Shown piece after piece: positions 50,782-58,889 of a DNA stretch of 58,973 nucleotides. The notes beneath the pieces were generated by a model that did not search any database, was not told the origin of the DNA, and saw only the letters and a program-made list of their open reading frames with translations. Both the position numbers and the translations under genes were made by a program. The stretch's first letter is position 1. Every line of letters starts with the position of its first letter. Source of the DNA: a virus; IMG/VR virus record IMGVR_UViG_3300007735_000765, positions 1-58,973 of that record, one strand, 5' to 3'.

Positions 50782-51547
50782 ACTTTCGCTCAATGTCCTC
50801 TTCTACACAATTTTCGCCGTATTGAATTTCAATTAGCTTTAGGGGTCGATCTGTTTCGTTGCAGAGCTGATGCCATTCGTTGAGTTTAATCCAAGTTGCT
50901 TGATGGCGAGCCGGGCTAGCTAGTAGCTCATATTCTGTACTATGCGGATCCACTGTATATACCGTGGCTTCGCCTTCTGCAACAAACCAAAATTCTGCAC
51001 GACTTTCGTGCCGTTGCATACTGAGACAGGTCTTGGGATTTACTGTTAGTTCTTTAAGTTTTACATGATTGCCTACTTCGTGTAGTACACGATAGTAGCC
51101 CCATGCTCGTTCTGTTTTGGGCTTTTTCCAATCTTCAAGTATCCAGCTACTGCTGTTCTTTTTATCTTCGCCGCCCACGCCGAACACAAACTCCACACGC
51201 TCTAGACCTTCCATTTCCATTTCAGGAATATTGTTGCTGGTTCTATCTCCGCCGTTAGCAAATACTATGTTTGCTTCTGGATATGTGTTCAATGCCTTTT
51301 GTATAGCATCACAGGCTGTACCGTCATCATCAGAAAAAGCAAATACAGAGTCTACCATTTTAAGGCTTTTAATAATAGACATACGTTCAGTGATCCGCAT
51401 AAAAGGCCTGCCTTTTTTACGTGCTAACCACAGATCACTGTTAACTCCTACAATCAATCTATCGCCTAATTTTTTTGCGGCTTCGAAATAAGCTAAATGG
51501 CCGCTGTGCATGGGATCAAATCCCCCGGTGACTAATACTATTTTCAT
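50780..51547 (-). CDS. Nucleotidyltransferase-cupin fusion (TagD/RfaE-C type plus ManC-type cupin)
   Basis: Residues 1-130 are a cytidylyltransferase-like domain: VTGGFDPMHSGHLAYFEAAK (H-x-G-H) and RLIVGVNSDLWLARKKGRPF. Residues 150-255 are a type II phosphomannose-isomerase cupin: AWGYYRVLHEVGNHVKLKEL, LSMQRHESRAEFWFVAEGEA, IKLNEWHQLCNETDRPLKLI and EIQYGENCVEEDIERK. I do not know this fusion as a standard protein. It may activate a sugar phosphate or polyol for surface-glycan synthesis. Confidence 0.75.
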   Translation of the reverse strand: MKIVLVTGGFDPMHSGHLAYFEAAKKLGDRLIVGVNSDLWLARKKGRPFMRITERMSIIKSLKMVDSVFAFSDDDGTACDAIQKALNTYPEANIVFANGGDRTSNNIPEMEMEGLERVEFVFGVGGEDKKNSSSWILEDWKKPKTERAWGYYRVLHEVGNHVKLKELTVNPKTCLSMQRHESRAEFWFVAEGEATVYTVDPHSTEYELLASPARHQATWIKLNEWHQLCNETDRPLKLIEIQYGENCVEEDIERK

Positions 51548-52305
51548 ACTTTACTCCAATCACAGTATTGGCCATTAAGCCAATGTGTTTGTAATTGATC
51601 TTGTTTTATAAATCCATATGTGTTAATCATATCTTGTGCTGTCTGCGGAAGTAAATCTAATGCTTGTAAATTATACAAATTAGTCTTGGCAGGGTTCATA
51701 GGTGCGTGTGGGCTTTTATAAGCCACACAATGAATCCACGGATCATTGGCTTCTTTGTAAAAATGACCGCCACGACAATCAAAACCATTGACTGCTAACA
51801 TGTATAATAGATTACAGATGTTATAACTGAAATAAGAATAACTAAGTCCTGTGACCACTGGACGATTATAAACAATATTAACAGTCTGCGGTACAATCAA
51901 AACCAGCATACCGTCGGGATTTAACATTGAATTCCATCGACGTAGTGTTTGCAAAGGATTAGTACTGAATCTAAAACTGTCATGACTCCAAATTAAGTCG
52001 GCTTTTAGATTTTCATTCAAGTTATCAAAGTCTTCGGTAACCCATCTAATATTTTCACTTTGATATAACGATGGCGCCGATCCTAGATCAAGGTCTACAC
52101 CATAACAGGTATAATTATAAGGCATGGGTATTTGATTATCGGATAGATAAGTTTTTGTGGCCCACCAGTTAATATCTGCGCCCGAACCACAGCCCATGTC
52201 TACAATTACTTTAATGCTATCTAAAAAATCATCGTAGTTGGCAATTAAATTTAGAGTTTGCAGACTATGATTATGACTGTCTTGATCAGATTTAAAAATG
52301 TTCAT
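51544..52305 (-). CDS. Class I SAM-dependent methyltransferase (253 aa)
   Basis: Motif I is VIVDMGCGSGADINWWA near residue 36; CYGVDLDLGSAP is motif II; LIWSHDSFRFSTNP and MLVLIVPQT follow. It is the small-molecule type (UbiE/Coq5-like core), with a C-terminal extension of about 80 residues. Coupled by ATGA overlaps with the sugar nucleotidyltransferase-cupin and the UvsY-like genes. Sugar or lipid substrate is plausible. Confidence 0.75.
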   Translation of the reverse strand: MNIFKSDQDSHNHSLQTLNLIANYDDFLDSIKVIVDMGCGSGADINWWATKTYLSDNQIPMPYNYTCYGVDLDLGSAPSLYQSENIRWVTEDFDNLNENLKADLIWSHDSFRFSTNPLQTLRRWNSMLNPDGMLVLIVPQTVNIVYNRPVVTGLSYSYFSYNICNLLYMLAVNGFDCRGGHFYKEANDPWIHCVAYKSPHAPMNPAKTNLYNLQALDLLPQTAQDMINTYGFIKQDQLQTHWLNGQYCDWSKV

Positions 52306-52754
52306 AGAGTAATGTCTTCCATGCCAGCTGTACGTAAACGAGCAACGTGTCCTAGCATGAAGTTTTTACTTTCGATACCTTTCATTAGACCTAACCATTT
52401 ATTTCGTATCAGTGCTACTTCATTGATAATAGTTTCGAAATCAATGACTTCGTCTTCACCATCCACATACTTTTCCGCGTCCCTGCTGGTCAATGCACGA
52501 TTATAATTTTCTAAATACTTTTGAAAATGCTTTTTACGTATTTTTCTTAGTTGTATATTAAGAAAGTTAAGCACAGCTTCGATCTCTTGAAGCTGATTAA
52601 ATCTGTGTTCAGTAATACCAGGTAAAGAGGCAATATTTTTTTCCAAATGGCCTTTAACACCGCAGTCCGATTTTGCGACTATTAGCTCGTGTTCATAGTA
52701 ATCGATGAACGCGGGTATATTACCTAGATCCTGTACTACTCTGTTATACCACAC
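52302..52754 (-). CDS. uvsY: UvsY-like recombination mediator
   Basis: A 150-residue all-helical protein: NIASLPGITEHRFNQLQEIE, KYLENYNRALTSRDAEKYVD and GLMKGIESKNFMLGHVARLR. The pattern Y-x-x-x-R-x-LT...A-x-KY...KG...KNF, ending with AGMED, and its length (T4 UvsY 137) fit UvsY, which loads UvsX onto gp32-coated DNA. UvsX and a gp32-like protein lie 1-4 kb upstream on the same strand. Pattern recall only; a profile search would decide. Confidence 0.6.
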   Translation of the reverse strand: MWYNRVVQDLGNIPAFIDYYEHELIVAKSDCGVKGHLEKNIASLPGITEHRFNQLQEIEAVLNFLNIQLRKIRKKHFQKYLENYNRALTSRDAEKYVDGEDEVIDFETIINEVALIRNKWLGLMKGIESKNFMLGHVARLRTAGMEDITL

Positions 52755-52762
52755 AGTTGGCC

Positions 52763-52978
52763 TTACTCGTCATATTCATCGTCATCATATTCTTCCACGT
52801 CGCCTGCATATTCGTTATAGCTACGCTGAGTATATAAGTCCGATGATGCAAATTCTTTTAACTCGTCGTCATTCATCATATCCACTAATATCGACATCAG
52901 TGTGTCAGACGCTTCCTGTCTATCTTTTGCAGGAATATAATTTTTAAGAGTTTGATAAACTTCAATTACTAGATCCAT
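52763..52978 (-). CDS. Small acidic protein (71 aa)
   Basis: MDLVIEVYQTLKNYIPAKDR then an acidic tail (DVEEYDDDEYDE). The polyacidic end resembles the C-terminal tails of DNA-mimic or SSB-interacting proteins. It lies between UvsY-like and radical SAM-associated genes. Function unknown. Confidence 0.5.
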   Translation of the reverse strand: MDLVIEVYQTLKNYIPAKDRQEASDTLMSILVDMMNDDELKEFASSDLYTQRSYNEYAGDVEEYDDDEYDE

Positions 52979-52979
52979 A

Positions 52980-53294
52980 TCATTCCTTGTTTATTTGTTG
53001 TTTAAATGTTAATAAGTCGTCAGTGTTTGGAAAACATGTATCGCGTTTGCAGATAGTCGTTGTATTAGGTATGTCCCAACCTGTCCGCATAGTACCCAAA
53101 TAATCATGTTCACATACTGCACTGTATACTTCTTCGTTTGCTGTAACGTAGAGACGATTTATACCTGCGTTACATTCCCAGCCCTTCCAATTGAATAGTT
53201 TTTCATTACTTAGCCACTGCGAGTATACATTAAATGATTCTCCAGAATCAAGAGTTATTTTGCAGTTGTAATTTGGGTGATTTTGATAAGTCAA
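52980..53294 (-). CDS. C-terminal SPASM-like part of a split radical SAM protein (104 aa)
   Basis: Cys-containing strands (YNCKITLDSGESF, KGWECNAGINRLYVTANEEV, VCEHDYLGTMR, TTTICKRDTCFPN) have the look of an auxiliary [4Fe-4S] SPASM/twitch domain. The probable start is TTG 53294, nine bases after AGGAG, inside the end of the radical SAM core gene and in another frame. Either a separate subunit or the result of a frameshift between the two domains. Confidence 0.6.
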   Translation of the reverse strand: MTYQNHPNYNCKITLDSGESFNVYSQWLSNEKLFNWKGWECNAGINRLYVTANEEVYSAVCEHDYLGTMRTGWDIPNTTTICKRDTCFPNTDDLLTFKQQINKE

Positions 53295-53940
53295 AGTTTA
53301 AGTCTCCTCTAAAGATAGGAATTAACTTTCTGTCCTCGGGATAAAGAATAGTATTTACGGTATAATAGATATCGAATTCTTTTAACACTTGCTCGTAGTA
53401 GGCTATGCGTACCTGATTCCAAGGTTCGTTCATAATATTAACGTGTAAAAATTTATCCCGGGGCAATCTATTTTTAAGATCGATTAATTTACTAAAGAAC
53501 TTTTTCTCGTCGATGTACTCTGAATGTACACTAATAGACAGGTTATCTATTAGCGCCAATGCCTTTATGTAATAGTTGGCGCTAGCCGTGCCATTTGAAG
53601 TTAACACTAATTTAGCTATTTGATCTTTATACTCTGTTCTTAACCATTCTAAGAAAGGTAGAAAATTCTTTTGTGTAGTAGCTTCGCCGCCAGAAAAACA
53701 AATTTTATACCTAAGCCCAAGATGTTTGGTTTTTGTGTATATGTCTACCCAAAAATTTTGCAGTTCTTCTAATGCGTATATTTTACCAGTGGGGGAATGT
53801 AACTTGGGATGACAATAGGCGCAACTTTGATTGCACCTATTACCTAATTCCCAGGTTATCACGAACCAGTTATCAATTGGTTCTACACGAATTATTTTTT
53901 TATCATTCGACATCTTGGTCGACTGCTGTGTCCAAGTCAA
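53248..53940 (-). CDS. Radical SAM core protein (230 aa)
   Basis: The [4Fe-4S] motif is WELGNRCNQSCAYCHPKLHS (Cx3Cx2C) near residue 33, then KICFSGGEATTQKN (GGE) near 83 and LVLTSNGTAS near 113. The usual C-terminal auxiliary domain is encoded by the next, overlapping frame (47 bases). Its start overlaps the end of uvsX by 38 bases. Substrate unknown; fourth radical SAM locus in the window. Confidence 0.75.
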   Translation of the reverse strand: MTWTQQSTKMSNDKKIIRVEPIDNWFVITWELGNRCNQSCAYCHPKLHSPTGKIYALEELQNFWVDIYTKTKHLGLRYKICFSGGEATTQKNFLPFLEWLRTEYKDQIAKLVLTSNGTASANYYIKALALIDNLSISVHSEYIDEKKFFSKLIDLKNRLPRDKFLHVNIMNEPWNQVRIAYYEQVLKEFDIYYTVNTILYPEDRKLIPIFRGDLNFDLSKSPKLQLQNNS

Positions 53941-54982
53941 TTTTTTTATCTAGTTTATGCGGATATTTAGTAATATCTGCCATGACTGTGTCCAAACAAC
54001 CATCGTCGTTACGTTCCCAACCTTTGCGGAACTTCTTAATAATTTCGCCTTCGGCTGTAGTGTATACCAGGCTGTTGCCTTCTTTCTTCAGCATTTCTTT
54101 GCCTTCGATCAAATCAACTAAACCACTGTAAGGATTCATACCTGTTTCGTAAGGAATCTTAACTTGCACACTTTCAAAAGGCTTGGCATAACGTGTTTTC
54201 ATAATCTTACAGGCAGCACGGATACCTTTGACTTCAGAGATCTTGTTGCCGTCTTCGTCTTCTTTCAACTTCAACTTACGCATAGCAACAACAATAGAGC
54301 TTGCGTAGATAAAGCCTTGACCGCCACTAATTTTATCGTCAGGATCAAACATGTCCTGACTAGCGTATGTATGATTGGTACAGACTAGGCCGAGATTCAA
54401 GTCACCGAACATGTTAACGCAATTACGCACCAACGCAGTCAGGGCCTTGGGCTTACGTCCCATATCCCCTTTTAAGTCACCAGCTTCAAACTGGTTAACG
54501 TCCGTTGGCGTTAAAAGCATACCCAGCGAGTCTAGTACGAACAAGACCTTAGGACGCTGATCTTCTGGCAGTGTTTTGTATTCTTTTACAAATTCCGAAA
54601 TCATTTTAGCTACGTCATCAATCATAGCCATGTTAAGTTTAAGTAGCTTGTCCTCAGACGTATCAACTCCGAGGGCGTGTAGCCATGCTTCATCAAGAGC
54701 GTTTTCAGTGTCGATAAGAATAACATAAATGCCTTGTTCTTGAGCATTTTTAACAAGGTTGCCCGAGCAGATAAAGGATTTGCCTGCACCAGATTCCCCA
54801 GCAAACACCGTAACCTTACCCATCGGTATACCGCGGTTAAAATCGCCACTAATAAGATAGTTAAGAGCGTAGTTGTTTGTGGAGATCCAGTCTGTGGGGT
54901 CGTTAAATCCAACGGAAATACCGTCGATGCTTTTAGTAATTGTTTTGCGAAATTTGCTTACGTCGAATGGTTTTGTTGCCAT
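53903..54982 (-). CDS. uvsX: UvsX RecA-like recombinase
   Basis: A 359-residue strand-exchange ATPase: Walker A VFAGESGAGKSFICSGNLV near residue 55, Walker B KVLFVLDSLGMLL near 150, CTNHTYASQDMFDPDDKISG (DNA-binding loop 1 region) and GGQGFIYASSIVV. Length close to T4 UvsX (391). It forms filaments on gp32-coated DNA for recombination-dependent replication. Clear Shine-Dalgarno (AAAGGACAAT) before ATG 54982. Confidence 0.92.
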   Translation of the reverse strand: MATKPFDVSKFRKTITKSIDGISVGFNDPTDWISTNNYALNYLISGDFNRGIPMGKVTVFAGESGAGKSFICSGNLVKNAQEQGIYVILIDTENALDEAWLHALGVDTSEDKLLKLNMAMIDDVAKMISEFVKEYKTLPEDQRPKVLFVLDSLGMLLTPTDVNQFEAGDLKGDMGRKPKALTALVRNCVNMFGDLNLGLVCTNHTYASQDMFDPDDKISGGQGFIYASSIVVAMRKLKLKEDEDGNKISEVKGIRAACKIMKTRYAKPFESVQVKIPYETGMNPYSGLVDLIEGKEMLKKEGNSLVYTTAEGEIIKKFRKGWERNDDGCLDTVMADITKYPHKLDKKIDLDTAVDQDVE

Positions 54983-54994
54983 GATTATTGTCCT

Positions 54995-55762
54995 TTAATG
55001 TAATTCAATGAAATTAGATTCTAATCTAAAATTTTTGTAAACTAATTGTCTGTAGTTTAGCAGATTGTCCTCGAGCCTGTCAAAATTTGCCAATCCAATT
55101 CTGTCGCCTTGCAATCGCTGTTGTCCAAATTCTTTGGGTACACCATAAACTCTGGGTCTAGCTAAACTCATTGTTAGTTCTGTATATATCTCTTTAAAAT
55201 TGTTTGTGTCACTGTCAGTGATCGCTGTATCAAAATTTATCCACTTGTTAAATGTACTGCGGCCAAGATTATTATAGTTTATAGACAGACCTGCTACACC
55301 TTGCATAGTAAGATCTTTGTCGAAAATGTTTTCAAAGCTCGCTATATCGTTGATTAATGTAAAAGAATCAAACTGCTGTTCAGCAGAATGAATCAATTTG
55401 TTTAACTGATAAAAATGAAATGAAGAGCCAGATTCTATAGATTCGCAGATTGTAGAAATTTGTGGATGCGTTTGATACAAAGTTACCCATTCCCTGTGTA
55501 GTTGATTTAACAATCGTTGATCATGCCAATTCGGATCAGGGATATCAAAGCAAAAAATTTTAAATTTTTCTTTGAGTAATCGATTAACTACAGACAAACT
55601 TTCGTTGAGCTGTGCAAATAAGTCAGTATGATCTATGTGCATAGAAATATATCTATTTCGATCAAACAAATTTAATTGCTCAACAAAATACTGATATAAA
55701 TCAATGTTGCAGGGAATAAGAGATATCTCGTCCCCAGTAGAAGACCATACTAACTTATGCAT
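54995..55762 (-). CDS. Hypothetical protein between gp32-like and uvsX genes (255 aa)
   Basis: Not recognised. Begins MHKLVWSSTGDEISLIPCNI; contains KIFCFDIPDPNWHDQRLLNQ and LTMSLARPRVYGVPKEFGQQ. Alpha/beta without cofactor motif. It interrupts the replication genes and is preceded by a hairpin (55769-55786) that may attenuate read-through from the gp32-like gene. Possibly a late acquisition. Confidence 0.5.
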   Translation of the reverse strand: MHKLVWSSTGDEISLIPCNIDLYQYFVEQLNLFDRNRYISMHIDHTDLFAQLNESLSVVNRLLKEKFKIFCFDIPDPNWHDQRLLNQLHREWVTLYQTHPQISTICESIESGSSFHFYQLNKLIHSAEQQFDSFTLINDIASFENIFDKDLTMQGVAGLSINYNNLGRSTFNKWINFDTAITDSDTNNFKEIYTELTMSLARPRVYGVPKEFGQQRLQGDRIGLANFDRLEDNLLNYRQLVYKNFRLESNFIELH

Positions 55763-55763
55763 A

Positions 55764-55788
55764 GAAATAAGGGCCCTAAGGCCCTTTG
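55764..55788 (-). terminator. Hairpin after the gp32-like gene (attenuator or weak terminator)
   Basis: On the minus strand AAGGGCC-TTAG-GGCCCTT then ATTTCT. Lies between the stop of the SSB gene and the next ATG. The T-run is poor, so partial read-through is expected; it may also stabilise the SSB mRNA. Confidence 0.5.
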
Positions 55789-55789
55789 A

Positions 55790-56797
55790 TTACTTGCTTT
55801 GACGGCTACGAATCATTGCCAGAATGTCTTCTGCACGTTGGCTACTGGGTTTAGCAGCCTCCACAGGTGCAGTCACTGGTGTGTCGTCAGTGTCAAATGG
55901 AGCGTCATCGTCTTGTGCCACCGGAGTAGGTGCTGCCTTGGCCACTGGCGCAGGAGTAGGTGCTGCCTTAGGAACAGATGCGGAAGATCCGCTGTCGTCG
56001 TTGCCTGCATTATAACCGGCAGGTTTGTAGAATTGACCCCAACGTTCTGGATCATAAGGTTCGCCGTCCACAGACGCTTCGAACATTTCTTTGATAATAG
56101 CAAGTTCTTGCTCAGTGGGTTTCTTTGGCAAGAAGTCTGCTAGGTTATACAGACCGAACTGCTCCACTGCGGCAAGTTCGTCTGAGGTCAATGCGCTGGG
56201 TTTACGTGCCCATGTGCTGGTGCTATAGTCAGCATAACCGCCTTTGCTGGTTTTCTTAACGCTGAAATCCACACCATTTTCATAGTCTGTGGGCATGTTA
56301 TCGAACTCTGGATCCATCAGTGCGTTCTTGATCAAGTTAAAGATCTGGGGACTGATGATGAAACGACGGATTGGATTTTCTGGAGTCTTGTCGTCGCTTA
56401 ATGGGTTGTCTCGAACAAAACCTTGGAACAGATATGATTTCTTTTTCCAATACTTGTTTGCTGTTTCTTTAAGACTTTCGTCTTTGTACCAAGGACGAAC
56501 TTCTGCTAGCACAGGGCAAGCTTCGCCATACATTTCCATGCAAGGAACTTGTACGATAACAGGCTTGCTGTCTACTTGGCCTTTGATGCCTGCAAAAGGA
56601 AGTTTGATGATTAAACGCTCAACCCAAAAGTAAGTGTTTTTAGTGTTTGCGTCGGGGAGGAATCGGATACGGCTTGTGGAGCCTTCTGCAATGTTCCAGT
56701 GTGGATAGATAGCGTTGTCGCCACCAGTTGAGTTACCGCCTTGACGGTTTTCTTGTGCTTTAAGTTTTGCACGAATTTCTGCTAAAGATGTTGCCAT
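55790..56797 (-). CDS. 32: Single-stranded DNA-binding protein, T4 gp32-like
   Basis: A 335-residue protein with the gp32 order: basic N-terminus (SLAEIRAKLKAQENRQGG, cooperativity), OB core with CMEMYGEACPVLAEVRPWYK and WKKKSYLFQGFVRDNPL, then a Pro/Ala linker and acidic C-tail (QDDDAPFDTDDTPV) for partner binding. The zinc site of T4 gp32 is not obvious; only two Cys are seen in the core. It coats ssDNA for UvsX/UvsY and the replisome. AAAGGAAATACATC precedes the ATG. Confidence 0.85.
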   Translation of the reverse strand: MATSLAEIRAKLKAQENRQGGNSTGGDNAIYPHWNIAEGSTSRIRFLPDANTKNTYFWVERLIIKLPFAGIKGQVDSKPVIVQVPCMEMYGEACPVLAEVRPWYKDESLKETANKYWKKKSYLFQGFVRDNPLSDDKTPENPIRRFIISPQIFNLIKNALMDPEFDNMPTDYENGVDFSVKKTSKGGYADYSTSTWARKPSALTSDELAAVEQFGLYNLADFLPKKPTEQELAIIKEMFEASVDGEPYDPERWGQFYKPAGYNAGNDDSGSSASVPKAAPTPAPVAKAAPTPVAQDDDAPFDTDDTPVTAPVEAAKPSSQRAEDILAMIRSRQSK

Positions 56798-56862
56798 GAT
56801 GTATTTCCTTTATAAATTAAGATGGTCTTTGTTGTGCCTAGATATACTACACACCCTTGCAT

Positions 56863-56890
56863 AGTATAACATTAGTATTTAGTCTGTCAA
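56863..56890 (-). promoter_or_regulatory. Sigma70 promoter of the gp32-like gene
   Basis: TTGACA (56885-56890) and TATACT (56863-56868), 16-base spacer, minus strand; about 55-base leader before ATG 56797. Confidence 0.75.
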
Positions 56891-56956
56891 GACAAAAAGT
56901 GAAAATTTTGTTTAGCACAGTTGATTAGTGTAACTGTGTTTTTGACTTAAATCAAA

Positions 56957-58354
56957 TTATTTGGTGATACCCGCCAACTGTTTGATAAAGCTGATATCTT
57001 CGTGAACACCGTGATTGGTCAGTTCTCTATCAAATGTTGTGCTACCATAAGTGCCATGACCATAGTCAAATACCCTGAACTCAGGAAACTCCATGTCGGG
57101 ATCTGCGGCGGCAATGATGTCTTTGGCTCGCTCGATTTCTTCTTTGCTTTCCAAATAATATTTGCCATTGTCGAATCGATACTCGAATCCGTTTTCATCC
57201 AATAGCTTAGATATACGTTGATCGCTGTCTCCGTCGTCTAAGATGTCCCCGGCGTCGTTGGTAGGAATATTGTTAGCAAAAGGACTAAACTCGCCTATGT
57301 CGTCATCTTCTTCAATATACTCTGCTACAACACCGTTGGCCCAAGATTCAAATTCTTCTGCTGTTTTAGTTTTTCTTTCGGTATAGGCACGCTGTACTAT
57401 TGGCAACGCATCGGCAATACGTTCATCGAATACTCTGCGAGTGAAACGTTCTTTGATTTCATTTATATCAATGTCTGTTTCATCTAGTAGTTCGGGTTGC
57501 CAAAGTGACTTATATTGTTGATAACCGCGCTGGCTTCTTAGTGTAAACAAGTCTCTGTGCAGTCGGCCGTAATGGTCGATAGCACTTTCAATCATGGCAG
57601 ATGTTTCTGCATCTTCAAATGTTTTACCTCTAACATTACGCACAAAATTTTTCAATGAGTTCATCTCGCTGATAATTTTTGTAATATGCCGTCCAAAATC
57701 GTCGTGCAGTGCGCCGCCATTTTTAACATGCCTTGCATAGACTCTTGCCCCATTAAAAGTAGTGCCGTCTGGACAGCGTACACGCTCTCCTAAGGAATTC
57801 TCGATGTAGAATGCATGGACATTTCTGCTTCTTGCACCAGGGATAGTTTCGTCTACTATGGGCTTACTGTGTCTAGCAATAATTCTTACGTCTTCTAATT
57901 TTTGATAGCTACTACGTCGAGTACCATAGAGTTTAGATTCTGTGACCGAACCTTCTACATCGTTTTTACTAATGTTGTTAGTATTATTTGTAGCTGTACG
58001 TAGATCTTTGAGTTCAAGGCCGCTTTTAGCAATATCTCTGACGTCAAAGTTTAACATATTACGCTTGGCAAACAATCTGATATTCTTTAAAAAATCATAC
58101 CAGGTATGACGTTCACTGTCATCCATGTCACTGTCTATTTCTTTGTCGAAATAAACTTTTAGACTATCATTGTCTGCCAAACTAATAGTAATGTTGCCGT
58201 AGTTTTTATCTGCTACTGTAAAGTCAAAATTGAAAAATCTTGCCTGCTCAGGGTCTACGGTTGCTTTAGCGTTTTCATCTCCGATACTAACACTGGAAAA
58301 TCTACTACGGATTTTGTCAAAAAGATTTTCAGCGGTTTTTTCAATATTGATCAT
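56957..58354 (-). CDS. Large late, probably virion-associated protein (465 aa)
   Basis: No named family recognised. N-terminal half is alpha/beta with a helical core (RHTWYDFLKNIRLFAKRNML); the middle has IDHYGRLHRDLFTLRSQRGY; the C-terminus ends HEDISFIKQLAGITK, a short tail type often found in internal or prohead-related proteins of T4-like marine phages. A TATAAATA late box lies seven bases before ATG 58354. Structural role is inferred from timing, size and that tail. Confidence 0.55.
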   Translation of the reverse strand: MINIEKTAENLFDKIRSRFSSVSIGDENAKATVDPEQARFFNFDFTVADKNYGNITISLADNDSLKVYFDKEIDSDMDDSERHTWYDFLKNIRLFAKRNMLNFDVRDIAKSGLELKDLRTATNNTNNISKNDVEGSVTESKLYGTRRSSYQKLEDVRIIARHSKPIVDETIPGARSRNVHAFYIENSLGERVRCPDGTTFNGARVYARHVKNGGALHDDFGRHITKIISEMNSLKNFVRNVRGKTFEDAETSAMIESAIDHYGRLHRDLFTLRSQRGYQQYKSLWQPELLDETDIDINEIKERFTRRVFDERIADALPIVQRAYTERKTKTAEEFESWANGVVAEYIEEDDDIGEFSPFANNIPTNDAGDILDDGDSDQRISKLLDENGFEYRFDNGKYYLESKEEIERAKDIIAAADPDMEFPEFRVFDYGHGTYGSTTFDRELTNHGVHEDISFIKQLAGITK

Positions 58355-58361
58355 AATAATA

Positions 58362-58369
58362 TATTTATA
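58362..58369 (-). promoter_or_regulatory. T4-type late promoter (TATAAATA)
   Basis: Seven bases before ATG 58354 on the minus strand. Confidence 0.7.
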
Positions 58370-58889
58370 CTTTAGGGTAAAACCAGGTGTAGCTACAAAG
58401 TCTGTACTGATTAGCGGGAACGCTGGCTGTCATTCCATGAAATTGCTGGCTGTTATTGATCATGAAATACCCCGTGTTCTTTTTATATTGGAATTCTTTT
58501 CTAATTTTGTCTTGACTATAGAATGCAGTGCCTGGTAACTGTTGATTATCCCAGAGATAAATCTGCATGCTAGCAGTTACTCTATCATTGTCTAAATGCT
58601 TGTTCACAGTAAAACCGGGCTCATCTAACCAAAAACCGGTATCGCAGGATACGCTAGCATATCCAGTGGCTTGTTCAAACTCGTCCAACAATGTTTTTGT
58701 ATAGCTGTCAAATTCTCTAGTAATATCGTTGTCTGACAGTCTTCTACGTAACCAATCTGACTGTTGATCTTCTCTACTCCATTTTGCAGACAACGCATAA
58801 TCCACAGACATTTTATTCAATAAGTGTTCGGGATATATATCCTCAACTAAAAATAAATCGGGTATCGTATCTACTACTGTAATTTTCAT
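58365..58889 (-). CDS. 2OG-Fe(II) oxygenase, prolyl-4-hydroxylase-like (174 aa)
   Basis: Iron site His-x-Asp in FTVNKHLDNDRVTASMQIYL near residue 112, second His in NNSQQFHGMTASVP near 152, and the 2OG Arg in ANQYRLCSYTWFY. Family members hydroxylate proteins, nucleobases or antibiotics. Phage versions are common in T4-like marine viruses and their substrates are mostly unknown. Starts in an ATGA overlap with the gene upstream. Confidence 0.75.
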   Translation of the reverse strand: MKITVVDTIPDLFLVEDIYPEHLLNKMSVDYALSAKWSREDQQSDWLRRRLSDNDITREFDSYTKTLLDEFEQATGYASVSCDTGFWLDEPGFTVNKHLDNDRVTASMQIYLWDNQQLPGTAFYSQDKIRKEFQYKKNTGYFMINNSQQFHGMTASVPANQYRLCSYTWFYPKV

